This document shows, piece after piece, positions 17,938 through 26,418 of a DNA stretch of 64,000 nt. A program made the translations under genes and the position numbers. Positions within the stretch are counted from its first letter, which is position 1. Every line of letters begins with the position of its first letter. The notes under the pieces were generated by a model. The model made no database searches and had not been told where the DNA came from. It saw only the letters and a program-made list of their open reading frames with translations. The stretch comes from Zhongshania aquimaris. Its GTDB lineage: Bacteria > Pseudomonadota > Gammaproteobacteria > Pseudomonadales > Spongiibacteraceae. The stretch spans positions 434,001 to 498,000 of the forward strand of contig NZ_JAHWDQ010000003.1 of the NCBI RefSeq assembly GCF_019312595.1, written 5' to 3'.

Positions 17938-18487
17938 ACAGGGGCGACTTCCCACCACCACAGCGATGTATTCCTCGTCAGTCTGTCGTTAACAGCGGCA
18001 GCTTTTATGTCCCAGCTGTAATGTGTTAGATTAGCGGGGATGAGTGAAATGCATGTTAAAGCAGAGACGTAACAGCCCTATTTCACTGCACTTCCAATAA
18101 CAACTTTCTCACTTTAGATGCGAAAGCGATGGTAGTGAAAAGAGGTGAATGAAGACGCCCAGCGCGGGTTTGTAGTCGATACTATACGCTTGCTCTTGTT
18201 GTCTTCTGCAGATAAGTTAGCGCGTCCTCCGCTCTTGCAGCCGAAACGCTAAATAGCAAAGAACCACAATGTAGTTGTATCAAATATATTAGCGCTGCCG
18301 AAAGTAAAGACAGCATAATGTGCAATGCTTATCTACAAGGTGTAGAAGAGCTAGCCGAGAAAATAAGATGAAGCGAGTATTGAGAATTCACTACCCCTGC
18401 TAACAGCATTTTTCCCTGATACAATCTGTGCGGGCAATTTTAGCGGTATACTCACAATTGACGACTCGGAAGCTAGCTGAGAAACAT
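17938..18487. other. Intergenic region before the Mrp-like operon
   Basis: 550 bases. The left half holds nothing I can support. The right half holds a broken coding frame (18216-18371). The promoter of the Mrp-like operon should lie in the last 120 bases, but no clear motif is seen. Confidence 0.6.
18216..18371 (+). pseudogene. Remnant of a small exported protein (Rap1a/Tai-like pattern)
   Basis: A 51-codon open frame without a usable start codon. It encodes SALAAETLNSKEPQCSC at its start and ends with IMCNAYLQGVEELAEKIR. The C-x-x-Y-L-x-G-V spacing recalls Rap1a/Tai-type small periplasmic proteins. A signal-peptide-like hydrophobic stretch (TIRLLLLSSA) lies just upstream in another frame, as if a frameshift had split the gene. 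The frame stops soon after the motif, so the C-terminus is missing too. Confidence 0.35.
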
Positions 18488-18958
18488 ATGAAGCACACTT
18501 TTAGTATTTCCGCCCTTTTAGCCACAATTTGGCTAGCCAATTCAGGGCACTATACTGGCCTGCTCCTTTCGTTTGGCGCAGTTTCAGTTGCACTGGTTGT
18601 ATGGATTTGTCACCGGATGGACGTAGTTGATCACGAATCTCAACCCATCCATCTAACACGTCATCTTCCCCGATATTATGCCTGGTTAGCGGTGCAGATC
18701 GTCGCTAGCAACATTGATGTTGTCAAACGAGTTTGGTCAGGTAACAGCGCTATTAGCCCTGGAATGCGGCGCTTTAAGATCAACCAGAAAACCGATATCG
18801 GTCGGGTTATCTATGCCAATTCTATTAACCTCACCCCCGGCACTATCTCGGTAACCCTTTCAGACAACGAGGTACTTGTACATGGCCTCACTCAAACCAA
18901 TCTCGATGATCTCGACACAGGTGAAATGAGCCGTCGCGTGGATAAATTGGAACAATGA
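18488..18958 (+). CDS. mrpE: Mrp-type cation/proton antiporter subunit E
   Basis: A 156-residue MnhE/MrpE protein: two N-terminal membrane helices (FSISALLATIWLANSGHYTG; LLSFGAVSVALVVWI) and the family's soluble region with NSINLTPGTISVTL and VLVHGL. MrpE is a required inner-membrane subunit of the multi-subunit Na+(K+)/H+ antiporter. I start it at the ATG at 18488, where the family N-terminus begins. Its TGA overlaps the ATG of the next gene (ATGA), so translation is coupled; it leads the operon. Confidence 0.9.
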   Translation: MKHTFSISALLATIWLANSGHYTGLLLSFGAVSVALVVWICHRMDVVDHESQPIHLTRHLPRYYAWLAVQIVASNIDVVKRVWSGNSAISPGMRRFKINQKTDIGRVIYANSINLTPGTISVTLSDNEVLVHGLTQTNLDDLDTGEMSRRVDKLEQ

Positions 18959-19236
18959 TGCTCGCTGTTACTACCGTTACATTACTGATTGTCATGGCCA
19001 TGGCTTTGGTCAGGGGCTTTGCTGGCCCCACCATATTTGACCGCGTGTTAGCTGCCAATTTATTTGGAACCAAGACCGTACTGCTTATTGCCGTACTCGG
19101 TTTCTTATTTGGTAGACCGGAGTTTTTAGATATAGCACTGATCTACGCACTAATGAATTTTATCGGCGTGATCGCACTTCTTAGATATTTTGAGCACACC
19201 CAGAAAACAGAGAAGGGGAGCTCAGCCAATGACTGA
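18955..19236 (+). CDS. mrpF: Mrp-type antiporter subunit F
   Basis: A 93-residue protein with three membrane helices and the MrpF signature VRGFAGPTIFDRVLAANLFGTK, then FLDIALIYALMNFIGVIALLRYFE. It overlaps subunit E by four bases and subunit G by eight. In known complexes F sits next to E and G. Confidence 0.92.
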   Translation: MMLAVTTVTLLIVMAMALVRGFAGPTIFDRVLAANLFGTKTVLLIAVLGFLFGRPEFLDIALIYALMNFIGVIALLRYFEHTQKTEKGSSAND

Positions 19237-19549
19237 TTTACTGGAAGTCATTAGCGGCATTCTATTGCTCATTGGCAGTGGCTTGATATTCACCGGCGCA
19301 CTTGGGGTATTGCGATTTCCCGACACTTATAGTCGCATGCACGCTGCGGGCGTGACAGAAACACTTGCCACCACCTCATTGCTAATGGGACTAATGCTGC
19401 TAGCCGGCTGGAGTCTGGTTCTTCTAAAATTGATCATGATTTTGTTGTTCATATTATTCACCAGCCCAACGGCCAGCCATGCATTGGCAAAAGCCGTTTG
19501 GCGCGACCAGCAACACAAATCACATGGGGAGCAACCCCATGACAGCTAA
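19229..19549 (+). CDS. mrpG: Mrp-type antiporter subunit G
   Basis: A 106-residue protein with three helices and the MrpG signature GALGVLRFPDTYSRMHAAGVTETL. The start ATG at 19229 has AAGGGGAG upstream and gives the family-typical N-terminus (LLEVISGILLLIGSGLIFTG); a longer frame upstream overlaps subunit F and is less likely. The next gene lies in the same frame, 39 bases after the stop. Confidence 0.92.
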   Translation: MTDLLEVISGILLLIGSGLIFTGALGVLRFPDTYSRMHAAGVTETLATTSLLMGLMLLAGWSLVLLKLIMILLFILFTSPTASHALAKAVWRDQQHKSHGEQPHDS

Positions 19550-19588
19550 GCGCGAGCGCAGAAAAAATACTGCGCGGAGGATGACGCC

Positions 19589-20575
19589 ATAGAATTCTTT
19601 ATCAATATCAGCCTGCTTAGTCTGCTGTTAGTTACGACATTAGGAATTATTCTGAGTCGCGATCTACTTGCGGTAATTATGCTCAGCGGCATTTATGGCT
19701 TTTTATCCGCGAGCTTTTTCGTTTTGATGGACGCTGTTGATGTCGCATTTACTGAGGCAGCGGTGGGTTCCGGAATTTCACCGCTGCTCATGCTGCTTAC
19801 GGTGGCCCTGGTAGGGCGCAATGAAAAGCATGAGTCCGGCAAAAGTATTCCCGCCTTGGTGCTGGTTACAATTACCGGTGCGCTTCTTATCATCGGCACA
19901 CTTAGTATGCCCGAGTTTGGCTCTGCCACTGCACCGGCTCAAACCCATGTAGGGCCGCACTATATCGAGAAATCTGGAAGCGAAATCGGTATTCCAAACA
20001 TTGTTACCTCGGTGCTAGCTAGCTATCGAGGTTTCGATACTTTCGGCGAAGTGGCGGTAGTTTTCACCGCAGGCATCGGTGTGCTGTCACTGCTCATGTT
20101 GAAATCCAGCACGGTCCAAAAACCCGTAGTTACCAGCGCGCATAAACACAAAGTTCTGCGTATCGTCAGTAAAATTTTAATCCCCCCTATCCTCTTATTT
20201 GCACTATATGTGCAGTTCCACGGGGACTACGGACCAGGTGGCGGATTCCAAGCTGGGGTTATTTTTGCCGCCGCGATTATTTTGTACACCATGTTTTTCG
20301 GTGTTGATATCGCACAGCAGGTGGTCAGTTTTGCCGTGCTCCGTGTGTTGGCAGCCTTCGGTGTGTTGCTGTACGGATCGGTAGGCTTGGTATCTATGCT
20401 CAACGGTGGCGACTTCCTCGACTACTCTGCATTAGCCGAGAACCCGATTACAGGTCAACACATCGGCATCATTGTCATTGAGCTAGGCGTGGGAATCACC
20501 GTTGCGGCTATCATGGTAATGATCTTTTACTGCTTCGCTGGCCAAGTGAACGACACAGGGGAGGCAGGTCAATGA
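19589..20575 (+). CDS. Fused MbhD (DUF4040)-MnhB subunit of Mrp-like antiporter
   Basis: The first about 100 residues are an MbhD/DUF4040-type domain (ILSRDLLAVIMLSGIYG, DVAFTEAAVGSGISPLLML), which in classical Mrp is the C-terminal tail of MrpA. The second half is an MnhB/MrpB domain (HGDYGPGGGFQAGVIFAAA, then GLVSMLNGGDFLDY). The frame is open back to the stop of subunit G but has no ATG, GTG or TTG before the ATG at 19679, which would remove the first helix. An ATA at 19589, eight bases after GGAGG, gives the family-like N-terminus IEFFINISLLSLLLV. I take ATA as the likely start; the safe minimum is 19679-20575. Confidence 0.8.
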   Translation: MEFFINISLLSLLLVTTLGIILSRDLLAVIMLSGIYGFLSASFFVLMDAVDVAFTEAAVGSGISPLLMLLTVALVGRNEKHESGKSIPALVLVTITGALLIIGTLSMPEFGSATAPAQTHVGPHYIEKSGSEIGIPNIVTSVLASYRGFDTFGEVAVVFTAGIGVLSLLMLKSSTVQKPVVTSAHKHKVLRIVSKILIPPILLFALYVQFHGDYGPGGGFQAGVIFAAAIILYTMFFGVDIAQQVVSFAVLRVLAAFGVLLYGSVGLVSMLNGGDFLDYSALAENPITGQHIGIIVIELGVGITVAAIMVMIFYCFAGQVNDTGEAGQ

Positions 20576-20928
20576 CACAATTATTTACCCATTACAATTA
20601 TTGGATTGTAGTGGTCTTAATGATGGCCGGCTTTTTCATCGTGATAGCCCAGGGCAATCTGGTCAAGAAATTGATCGGACTCAACATTTTTCAGACTTCA
20701 GTTTTTATTCTCTATATCAGCTCGGGAAAAATTACAGGTGGCACGGCCCCTATCCTGCAAGAAGGGATTACGGTCTACTCCAACCCCCTGCCCCACGTGC
20801 TGATTCTCACCGCGATTGTTGTCGGTATTGCCACCACCGCACTGGGACTAGCGCTAGTCATAAGAATCAAGAAGGCCTACGGCACTATTGAAGAGTCCGA
20901 AATTCAGCAGCGAGACCATACGTGTTAA
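20572..20928 (+). CDS. mrpC: Mrp-type antiporter subunit C (NuoK-like)
   Basis: A 118-residue MnhC/MrpC protein with three helices, homologous to NuoK: VVLMMAGFFIVIAQGNLVKKLIGLNIFQTS in the first half and NPLPHVLILTAIVVGIATTALGLAL in the second. Its ATG overlaps the stop of the fused subunit (ATGA) and its stop overlaps the GTG of the next gene. Confidence 0.92.
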   Translation: MTQLFTHYNYWIVVVLMMAGFFIVIAQGNLVKKLIGLNIFQTSVFILYISSGKITGGTAPILQEGITVYSNPLPHVLILTAIVVGIATTALGLALVIRIKKAYGTIEESEIQQRDHTC

Positions 20929-22397
20929 GCCATTTACCTATTCTGCAAGTTATTCTGCCACTGCTTGGGGCGCCTGCCTGCCTTATTTTAGGTCGAGGTA
21001 AACTGGCCTGGCTATTCGCCCTGCTAGTCAGCACCCTTAGCTTTTGTATCGCCGCCACGCTGCTGTATACGGTATACCACCACGGTGTAATTAGTTATGC
21101 CTTGGGTGGTTGGCAAGCACCCTGGGGTATTGAGTACCGAATTGATCTTCTCAATGCGTGGTTGCTAGTGATAGTTTCTGGCAGCAGTACAATTTCTCTA
21201 CTAGCAGCACAGAGCAGCATTAGTAGCGAAATTGCCCTAGACAAACAGGGCTTATTTTATGTGGCGTGGCTGCTGTGCCTCGCGGGCTTGCTGGGTATTT
21301 TAGCGACCGGTGATGCATTCAACGTCTTTGTCTTTTTAGAAATTTCATCGCTGTCTACCTACACCCTAATATCCTTAGGACCCAATAGACAAAGCCTGTG
21401 GGCCGCGTTTCGCTACCTGATCATGGGCACCATTGGCGCGACCTTTATCCTCATCGGTATCGGTTTCATGTATATCATGACCGGCACGCTCAATATGGCC
21501 GATCTTGCGGAACGCCTGCCATCGGCGAGTGAGTCGCCTACCGTATTTGCCGCTTACGCATTTATTTTGGTGGGTATTAGCTTAAAGCTCGCTCTATTCC
21601 CACTGCATCTGTGGCTGCCTAACGCGTATAGTCAAGCGCCATCAATTGTCACTACCTTTCTCGCCGCCAGCGCCACCAAGGTAGCCCTTTATCTTTTAAT
21701 ACGCTTCACCTACACCATATTCCCGAGCGAGTTTAGCCAGTTCATTATTCCGCTAGCAGATATCTTCGTCGCTCTAGGCATCGTGGCGGTATTCAGCGCG
21801 TCGATTGCTGCGATATATCAAGAGGAGATAAAGCGCGCGATCGCCTATTCCAGTATCGCCCAAATTGGCTATATGGTCATCGGTTTGGGGATCGGCGGTG
21901 TGCTGGGGCTGCAGGCGACCTTGATTCATGTTTTCAACCACGCGTTGATGAAAGCCACATTATTTATGGCCCTGGCTGGGATTGCGGTTCGCATTGGCGC
22001 CACGACCCTTACCTCGATGCAGGGACTGGGGAGAAAAATGCCTTGGACGAGCTTTGGTTTTGTTGCCGGCGGTCTCAGCTTAATTGGTGTTCCCCTTACC
22101 GCTGGTTTTATCAGCAAATGGTATTTGGTATCTGCCGCTGCACTGGCGGGCCGCTGGCCATTAGTGTTTTTAATTCTATTGGGTTCACTGCTCGCCATCA
22201 TCTATATATGGCGAGTGGTAGAGGCGCTCTACTTCAAGTCAGCAGCAGATAACTCTCCAGTAAAAGAAGCCCCACTCACTATGCTTATTGCGCTATGGCT
22301 GCTAATTCTAGGCAATGTCTATTTTGGTATCGACACCCGCTTACCGGTATCGATCAGCTATGAAGCAGCCGCCGCACTGGTAGAGGGGCGTCCATAA
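20922..22397 (+). CDS. mrpD: Mrp-type antiporter-like subunit D, first copy (NuoN/M-like)
   Basis: A 491-residue polytopic protein of the proton-translocating NuoL/M/N family, about 14 helices. Key features are the Glu in FVFLEISSLSTYTLISLG, the Lys in GISLKLALFPLHLWLPNAYSQAP, and YSSIAQIGYMVIGLGIGG and HVFNHALMKATLF with a conserved His/Lys. Starts at GTG, overlapping subunit C by seven bases. It is the first of three related channel subunits in this operon. Confidence 0.9.
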   Translation: MLSHLPILQVILPLLGAPACLILGRGKLAWLFALLVSTLSFCIAATLLYTVYHHGVISYALGGWQAPWGIEYRIDLLNAWLLVIVSGSSTISLLAAQSSISSEIALDKQGLFYVAWLLCLAGLLGILATGDAFNVFVFLEISSLSTYTLISLGPNRQSLWAAFRYLIMGTIGATFILIGIGFMYIMTGTLNMADLAERLPSASESPTVFAAYAFILVGISLKLALFPLHLWLPNAYSQAPSIVTTFLAASATKVALYLLIRFTYTIFPSEFSQFIIPLADIFVALGIVAVFSASIAAIYQEEIKRAIAYSSIAQIGYMVIGLGIGGVLGLQATLIHVFNHALMKATLFMALAGIAVRIGATTLTSMQGLGRKMPWTSFGFVAGGLSLIGVPLTAGFISKWYLVSAAALAGRWPLVFLILLGSLLAIIYIWRVVEALYFKSAADNSPVKEAPLTMLIALWLLILGNVYFGIDTRLPVSISYEAAAALVEGRP

Positions 22398-23872
22398 TGG
22401 ATACAACAGCCATGCTAATTGACGTCGCCATTCTCACGCCCATTATTGCGGTAGTAGGAATACTGGCGTTCAGCAAGAAACCAAATCTGCGCGAAGCCAT
22501 ATCCCTTATCGCCGGCGTGACTCTCTTAGCGATCAATTTGAAACTGTACTCCAGTTTTAATCACGGTGAAGTGCTCTCACGCCAGTGGCTAGAAATACTG
22601 CCTGGTCTAAATTTAAGTTTCAGAGTCGATGCCCTGGGGCTCCTGTTTGGGCTAGTCGCCAGTCTGCTATGGCCAATAACCACCTTGTACGCGATTGGCT
22701 ATATGCGCGGCCACAACGAAGACCACCAAACACGTTTCTACGCGTGTTTTGCTATTGCCATCGCAGCGGTAATGGCCATTGCCTACGCAGAAAACTTATT
22801 CACGCTGTTCATTTTTTATGAAGTACTTTCGCTGTGCACCTACCCTCTGGTAACACATGCAGGTACCGAAAAAGCCAAAAAAGGCGGCAGGGTTTACCTG
22901 GGCATATTAATGGGTACCTCTATCGCCTTTTTTCTCCCTGCTATTATCATCACGTGGCTGGTGGCAGGCACTCTAGACTTTCAACAAGGCGGCATTTTCC
23001 CCGAGCAAACTCCAATCGCGTTGCTGTCACTATTACTAGTCCTATTTGTTTTTGGTGTCGCCAAGGCAGCGGTCATGCCTTTTCACCGCTGGCTTCCGGC
23101 GGCAATGGTGGCTCCTACTCCGGTTAGCGCCCTGCTCCACGCCGTTGCGGTGGTCAAGGCTGGCGTATTCAGCCTAATCAAAATTTTGGTCTTTATCTTC
23201 GGCCTAGATACACTCCAACAAATACCGGTAAGCGATTATCTTCTCTACCTAGCTGGTGCCGGTGTCGTGCTGGCTTCGCTAATAGCGATGCGTCAAGACA
23301 ACCTGAAAGCCCGACTCGCCTATTCAACCATTAGCCAACTAGGTTATATCACCGTTGGGGTCTTACTGGCGGTTGAGAGCGGCGTAATGGGCAGCGCAAT
23401 GCATATTGCTACCCATGCCCTAGGAAAAATCACCCTGTTCTTCTGCGCTGGCGCCATACTGGTGGCTAGTCACAAAAGCGAAATCAGCTCGATGGTGGGG
23501 CTAGGCCGAAGTATGCCAATCACCATGACCGCTTTTTTCATCGCCTCTCTCAGTATTATCGGTCTGCCACCCACAGCGGGAACGTGGAGCAAATGGTGGT
23601 TACTGACAGCTACCTTAGAGACCGATCATTTAATTCTAATGGGGGTGCTGATACTCAGCTCGCTACTAAATATCGCCTATTTACTGCCAATTCCTTTGCG
23701 CGCTTTCTTTCCAGGGAAGCAGGCAGTTTCAGGCCCCGTCGCTATTCATGAAGCGCCACCTGCCGCGCTCATCGCGCTATGCTCTACGGCATTGGCGTGC
23801 GTTTTGTTATTTTTCTTTCCCAACCCGCTATTTGAGCTGGTATCACAGATTTTTAGCGAGGGAACGCCATGA
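22397..23872 (+). CDS. Mrp-type antiporter-like subunit, second copy (NuoM/L-like)
   Basis: A 491-residue member of the same family: LFTLFIFYEVLSLCTYPLVTHAG with the conserved Glu, AKAAVMPFHRWLPAAMVAPTPVSALLHAVAVVKAG with Lys and His, YSTISQLGYITVG and HALGKITLFFCAG. The start is TAATG-coupled to the preceding stop. The GVFSLIKILVF helix and lack of an MrpA-like C-terminal extension place it with stand-alone D/NuoM-type subunits. Confidence 0.9.
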   Translation: MDTTAMLIDVAILTPIIAVVGILAFSKKPNLREAISLIAGVTLLAINLKLYSSFNHGEVLSRQWLEILPGLNLSFRVDALGLLFGLVASLLWPITTLYAIGYMRGHNEDHQTRFYACFAIAIAAVMAIAYAENLFTLFIFYEVLSLCTYPLVTHAGTEKAKKGGRVYLGILMGTSIAFFLPAIIITWLVAGTLDFQQGGIFPEQTPIALLSLLLVLFVFGVAKAAVMPFHRWLPAAMVAPTPVSALLHAVAVVKAGVFSLIKILVFIFGLDTLQQIPVSDYLLYLAGAGVVLASLIAMRQDNLKARLAYSTISQLGYITVGVLLAVESGVMGSAMHIATHALGKITLFFCAGAILVASHKSEISSMVGLGRSMPITMTAFFIASLSIIGLPPTAGTWSKWWLLTATLETDHLILMGVLILSSLLNIAYLLPIPLRAFFPGKQAVSGPVAIHEAPPAALIALCSTALACVLLFFFPNPLFELVSQIFSEGTP

Positions 23873-24153
23873 GCCAGTCCCAAGATTTTTTTGATCGCCC
23901 CGCAACACTGCGCCTTATTCTCAACAGTCTTTACGTCATTTGCGCGCTGCTAGTTGGCTTGGATTTTGTGATCCATCGACACACCGAACACCCTTGGGAG
24001 GGCCTGTATGGCTTTTATCCTATTTACGGATTTATCGGCTGTGTGATTTTAGTACTGGTTGCTAAGTGGATGCGCAAAGGTTTAATGCGCGAGGAAGACT
24101 ACTACCAACAAACTCGCGAATCTAAGACGGAGAATACCCATGGTGGGGATTGA
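23869..24153 (+). CDS. Small membrane subunit of the Mrp-like operon, unknown family
   Basis: A 94-residue protein with two helices (LILNSLYVICALLVGLDFVI; GFIGCVILVLVAKWMRKGLM) separated by HRHTEHPWEGLYGFYPIYG, and a charged C-terminal tail. It overlaps the genes on both sides (4 and 14 bases), so it is almost certainly made together with the antiporter. Similar small proteins occur in Mrp-like operons without a full mrpA. It may be a structural spacer subunit; that is inference. Confidence 0.75.
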   Translation: MSQSQDFFDRPATLRLILNSLYVICALLVGLDFVIHRHTEHPWEGLYGFYPIYGFIGCVILVLVAKWMRKGLMREEDYYQQTRESKTENTHGGD

Positions 24154-25834
24154 ACTGCCGCCGTTCCTGCTCTTTTATCTAGGAGCAGTCATTGCCCTAC
24201 TCGGCGGCGCCACTTGGCGCGGCCCAGCAATGATCGTGGTCATTATATTAAGCGCGCTAAACCTGTGGCAGCTACCGGCATTTTACGGCCTCGAAACCCA
24301 GTTAATGGGAATGGAATTAAAGCCAATCCACATAGACCGACTGAGCCTATTGTTCGGCTATTTATTTCATATTGCCGCGTTCATCAGCGTAATCTACTCC
24401 CTCCACGTCAAGGATAAGATGCAGCAAGTCGCAGCCATGCTTTATGCTGGTAGTGCCTTGGGCGCCGTCTTTGCCGGTGATTTACTGACCTTGTTTGTAT
24501 TTTGGGAAATGCTGGCAGTCACCTCAGTCTTTTTAATTTGGGCTGGGCGCAGCGACAAAGCCTACAGCGCGGGGATGCGTTATCTGATCGCGCAAGTGAT
24601 ATCAGGAATGCTGCTGTTAGTGGGCGTCATTTTGTATTACCAACATCAGGGCAACCTGATGTTTAGCAAAATCGGGCTAGACTCGGTCGCAAGCTGGTTT
24701 ATTTTTATCGCATTTGGCATTAAGTGCGCATTCCCATTTTTCCATAACTGGCTGACCGACGCCTATCCCGAAGCAACACCTACTGGCACAGTCTTCTTGA
24801 GTGCTTTCACCACCAAAGTTGCCGTATACGCCATGGCCCGGGGCTTCCCTGGCACTGAGATGTTGGTGTATATCGGCGCGACGATGGCGTGCTTCCCCAT
24901 CTTCTTTGCGGTAATTGAAAATGACCTGCGCCGGGTTCTCGCCTACAGCTTGATCAACCAGATCGGTTTTATGATGGTGGGGATTGGTATTGGCACTGAG
25001 CTGGGTATCAATGGTGCCGTCGCTCACGCCTTTAATGATGTTATTTTTAAAGGCTTATTGTTTATGTCGATGGGCGCGGTGCTCTACCGTACCGGCCGAA
25101 TTAACGGCTCCGAACTTGGTGGGCTATATAAATCCATGCCCAAGACCGCCGTACTTTGTATTATCGGCGCGGCATCGATATCAGCCTTCCCCTTATTCAG
25201 TGGCTTTGTCAGCAAGTCGATGATTATGTCGGCGGCACTCAAGGACAACTTTGACGTGGTCTGGCTGCTACTGTTATTTGCCTCGGCAGGGGTATTCCAT
25301 CACGCGGGCATCAAAATTCCTTATTTCGCTTTTTTCGCCCACGACTCGGGTATTCGCTGCAAAGAAGCGCCGTGGAATATGCTACTGGCAATGTCTATAG
25401 CCGCCGCTCTGTGTCTAACAATTGGTATATTCCCACAGCTGCTCTACCAACATCTGCCCTTCGCCACTGACTACAGTGCCTATGACGTGAGCCATATTCT
25501 CACCCAAACACAGCTGCTATTTTTCTCAGCATTGGCTTTTGTATGGCTAAACTTGAAAGGTATGTACCCACCGGAACTGCCCTCGACCAATCTCGATGTC
25601 GATTGGCTGTACCGACGACCGCTCCCTCGGCTGTTAAATGCTTGCGGAAGAGGCTGCCTCTACATTGATCAGACTGCGCGCAACAGCATTCTCAAACTCG
25701 GTCACGCATTTGAAGATCGTTTAGCCAATCTTCACAGCAGCGGTGGTATTTTCTCTCGCACCATCTCAATTAGTAGCATGGTTGCGTGGGTGGTGACCTT
25801 GCTTGCGGTATTATTGGTCTTCCGGTTTATCTGA
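24140..25834 (+). CDS. Mrp-type antiporter-like subunit, third copy (NuoL/M-like)
   Basis: A 564-residue polytopic protein of the NuoL/M/N family, with LLTLFVFWEMLAVTSVFLIWAG (Glu), FGIKCAFPFFHNWLTDAYPEATPTG (Lys/His), YSLINQIGFMMVG and AHAFNDVIFKGLLFM. After the core, about 120 extra residues include an amphipathic, charged stretch and a final helix (SSMVAWVVTLLAVLLVF), a shorter version of the NuoL/MrpA-type C-terminal arm. It is the last gene; the next gene converges on it. Confidence 0.9.
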   Translation: MVGIELPPFLLFYLGAVIALLGGATWRGPAMIVVIILSALNLWQLPAFYGLETQLMGMELKPIHIDRLSLLFGYLFHIAAFISVIYSLHVKDKMQQVAAMLYAGSALGAVFAGDLLTLFVFWEMLAVTSVFLIWAGRSDKAYSAGMRYLIAQVISGMLLLVGVILYYQHQGNLMFSKIGLDSVASWFIFIAFGIKCAFPFFHNWLTDAYPEATPTGTVFLSAFTTKVAVYAMARGFPGTEMLVYIGATMACFPIFFAVIENDLRRVLAYSLINQIGFMMVGIGIGTELGINGAVAHAFNDVIFKGLLFMSMGAVLYRTGRINGSELGGLYKSMPKTAVLCIIGAASISAFPLFSGFVSKSMIMSAALKDNFDVVWLLLLFASAGVFHHAGIKIPYFAFFAHDSGIRCKEAPWNMLLAMSIAAALCLTIGIFPQLLYQHLPFATDYSAYDVSHILTQTQLLFFSALAFVWLNLKGMYPPELPSTNLDVDWLYRRPLPRLLNACGRGCLYIDQTARNSILKLGHAFEDRLANLHSSGGIFSRTISISSMVAWVVTLLAVLLVFRFI

Positions 25835-25891
25835 GCCAGCTCATAACAAATAACAATGTCACTAAGGGATTATGACCCATATATCTAGGAT

Positions 25892-25912
25892 GTGCACCAT
25901 CATATGGTGCAC
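25892..25912. repeat. Perfect inverted repeat between convergent genes
   Basis: Nine-base arms GTGCACCAT and ATGGTGCAC with a 3-base loop. It lies between the end of the antiporter operon and the end of the DUF2061 gene, where a two-way transcription end would be expected, but there is no T-run. It resembles an NtrC site (TGCACC-N5-GGTGCA) with two extra central bases. Confidence 0.5.
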
Positions 25913-25925
25913 GCCTATTAACGCG

Positions 25926-26126
25926 TCAATGTACAAGACCTGTTAATAACGGTGCTCCTGCATCAATGCGCTTCCATGCCTTCTCGTGAAAGTAAAACAC
26001 CACGGTGTTCACCGCCGGCTCTATTAGCGCCAACATGCCACCGACCACGGCACTGCCAGTCAGAATGTAGGCGACCGAAAAAGCCACGCTGAAATGCATC
26101 ATGGCGAAACTGATGGTCTTTTTCAT
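25926..26126 (-). CDS. DUF2061 family small membrane protein
   Basis: A 66-residue protein with two hydrophobic segments and the DUF2061 pattern KKTISFAMMHFSVAFSVAYI, GGMLALIEPAVNTVVFYFHEKAW. Function is unknown for the family. The start is fixed by a strong GAGGAGG five bases before the ATG at 26126; a start six codons upstream lacks one. A good Fur-like sequence lies about 75 bases upstream. Confidence 0.8.
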   Translation of the reverse strand: MKKTISFAMMHFSVAFSVAYILTGSAVVGGMLALIEPAVNTVVFYFHEKAWKRIDAGAPLLTGLVH

Positions 26127-26200
26127 AATGGCCTCCTCGGTCATTGTTAAGGTACAGAATCTGGCCTACGCAACATCGCCCCGCTAGCCACAAGTCAAAT

Positions 26201-26219
26201 AGTAATGATTATCGATAAA
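26201..26219. promoter_or_regulatory. Fur-like box upstream of the DUF2061 gene
   Basis: AGTAATGATTATCGATAAA matches the 19-base Fur consensus GATAATGATTATCATTATC at 13 positions, including the run TAATGATTATC. It lies 75 bases upstream of the DUF2061 start codon. The surrounding DNA is AT-rich, which raises the chance of a random match. Confidence 0.4.
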
Positions 26220-26418
26220 TTAATATAATTAATAATTTATTGGGTATAGATACGCTTAAGCTATCGATATAGACCAAATCACGCCTCTAGATGCGCACCA
26301 CAAAAGCACATGAATTCGTGCAACGAACCAAACAAGTGCTCATTATCTTTCGGCTGTGCCACAAGCCGCTAAAACCACGCTACGCCGCCTAAGCCCTAAC
26401 GCCCTTTCATTCTACTTT

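Noticed and set aside
18955-25834. Respiratory complex I or membrane-bound hydrogenase operon
   Set aside because: The NuoL/M/N- and NuoK-like proteins occur with MrpE, F, G and B, and no hydrogenase, NuoB/C/D or iron-sulfur subunit genes are present.
25892-25912. NtrC binding site at the perfect inverted repeat
   Set aside because: The spacing between half-sites is seven bases, not five, and it lies over 500 bases from amtB, between two convergent genes; a transcription-end hairpin is more likely.
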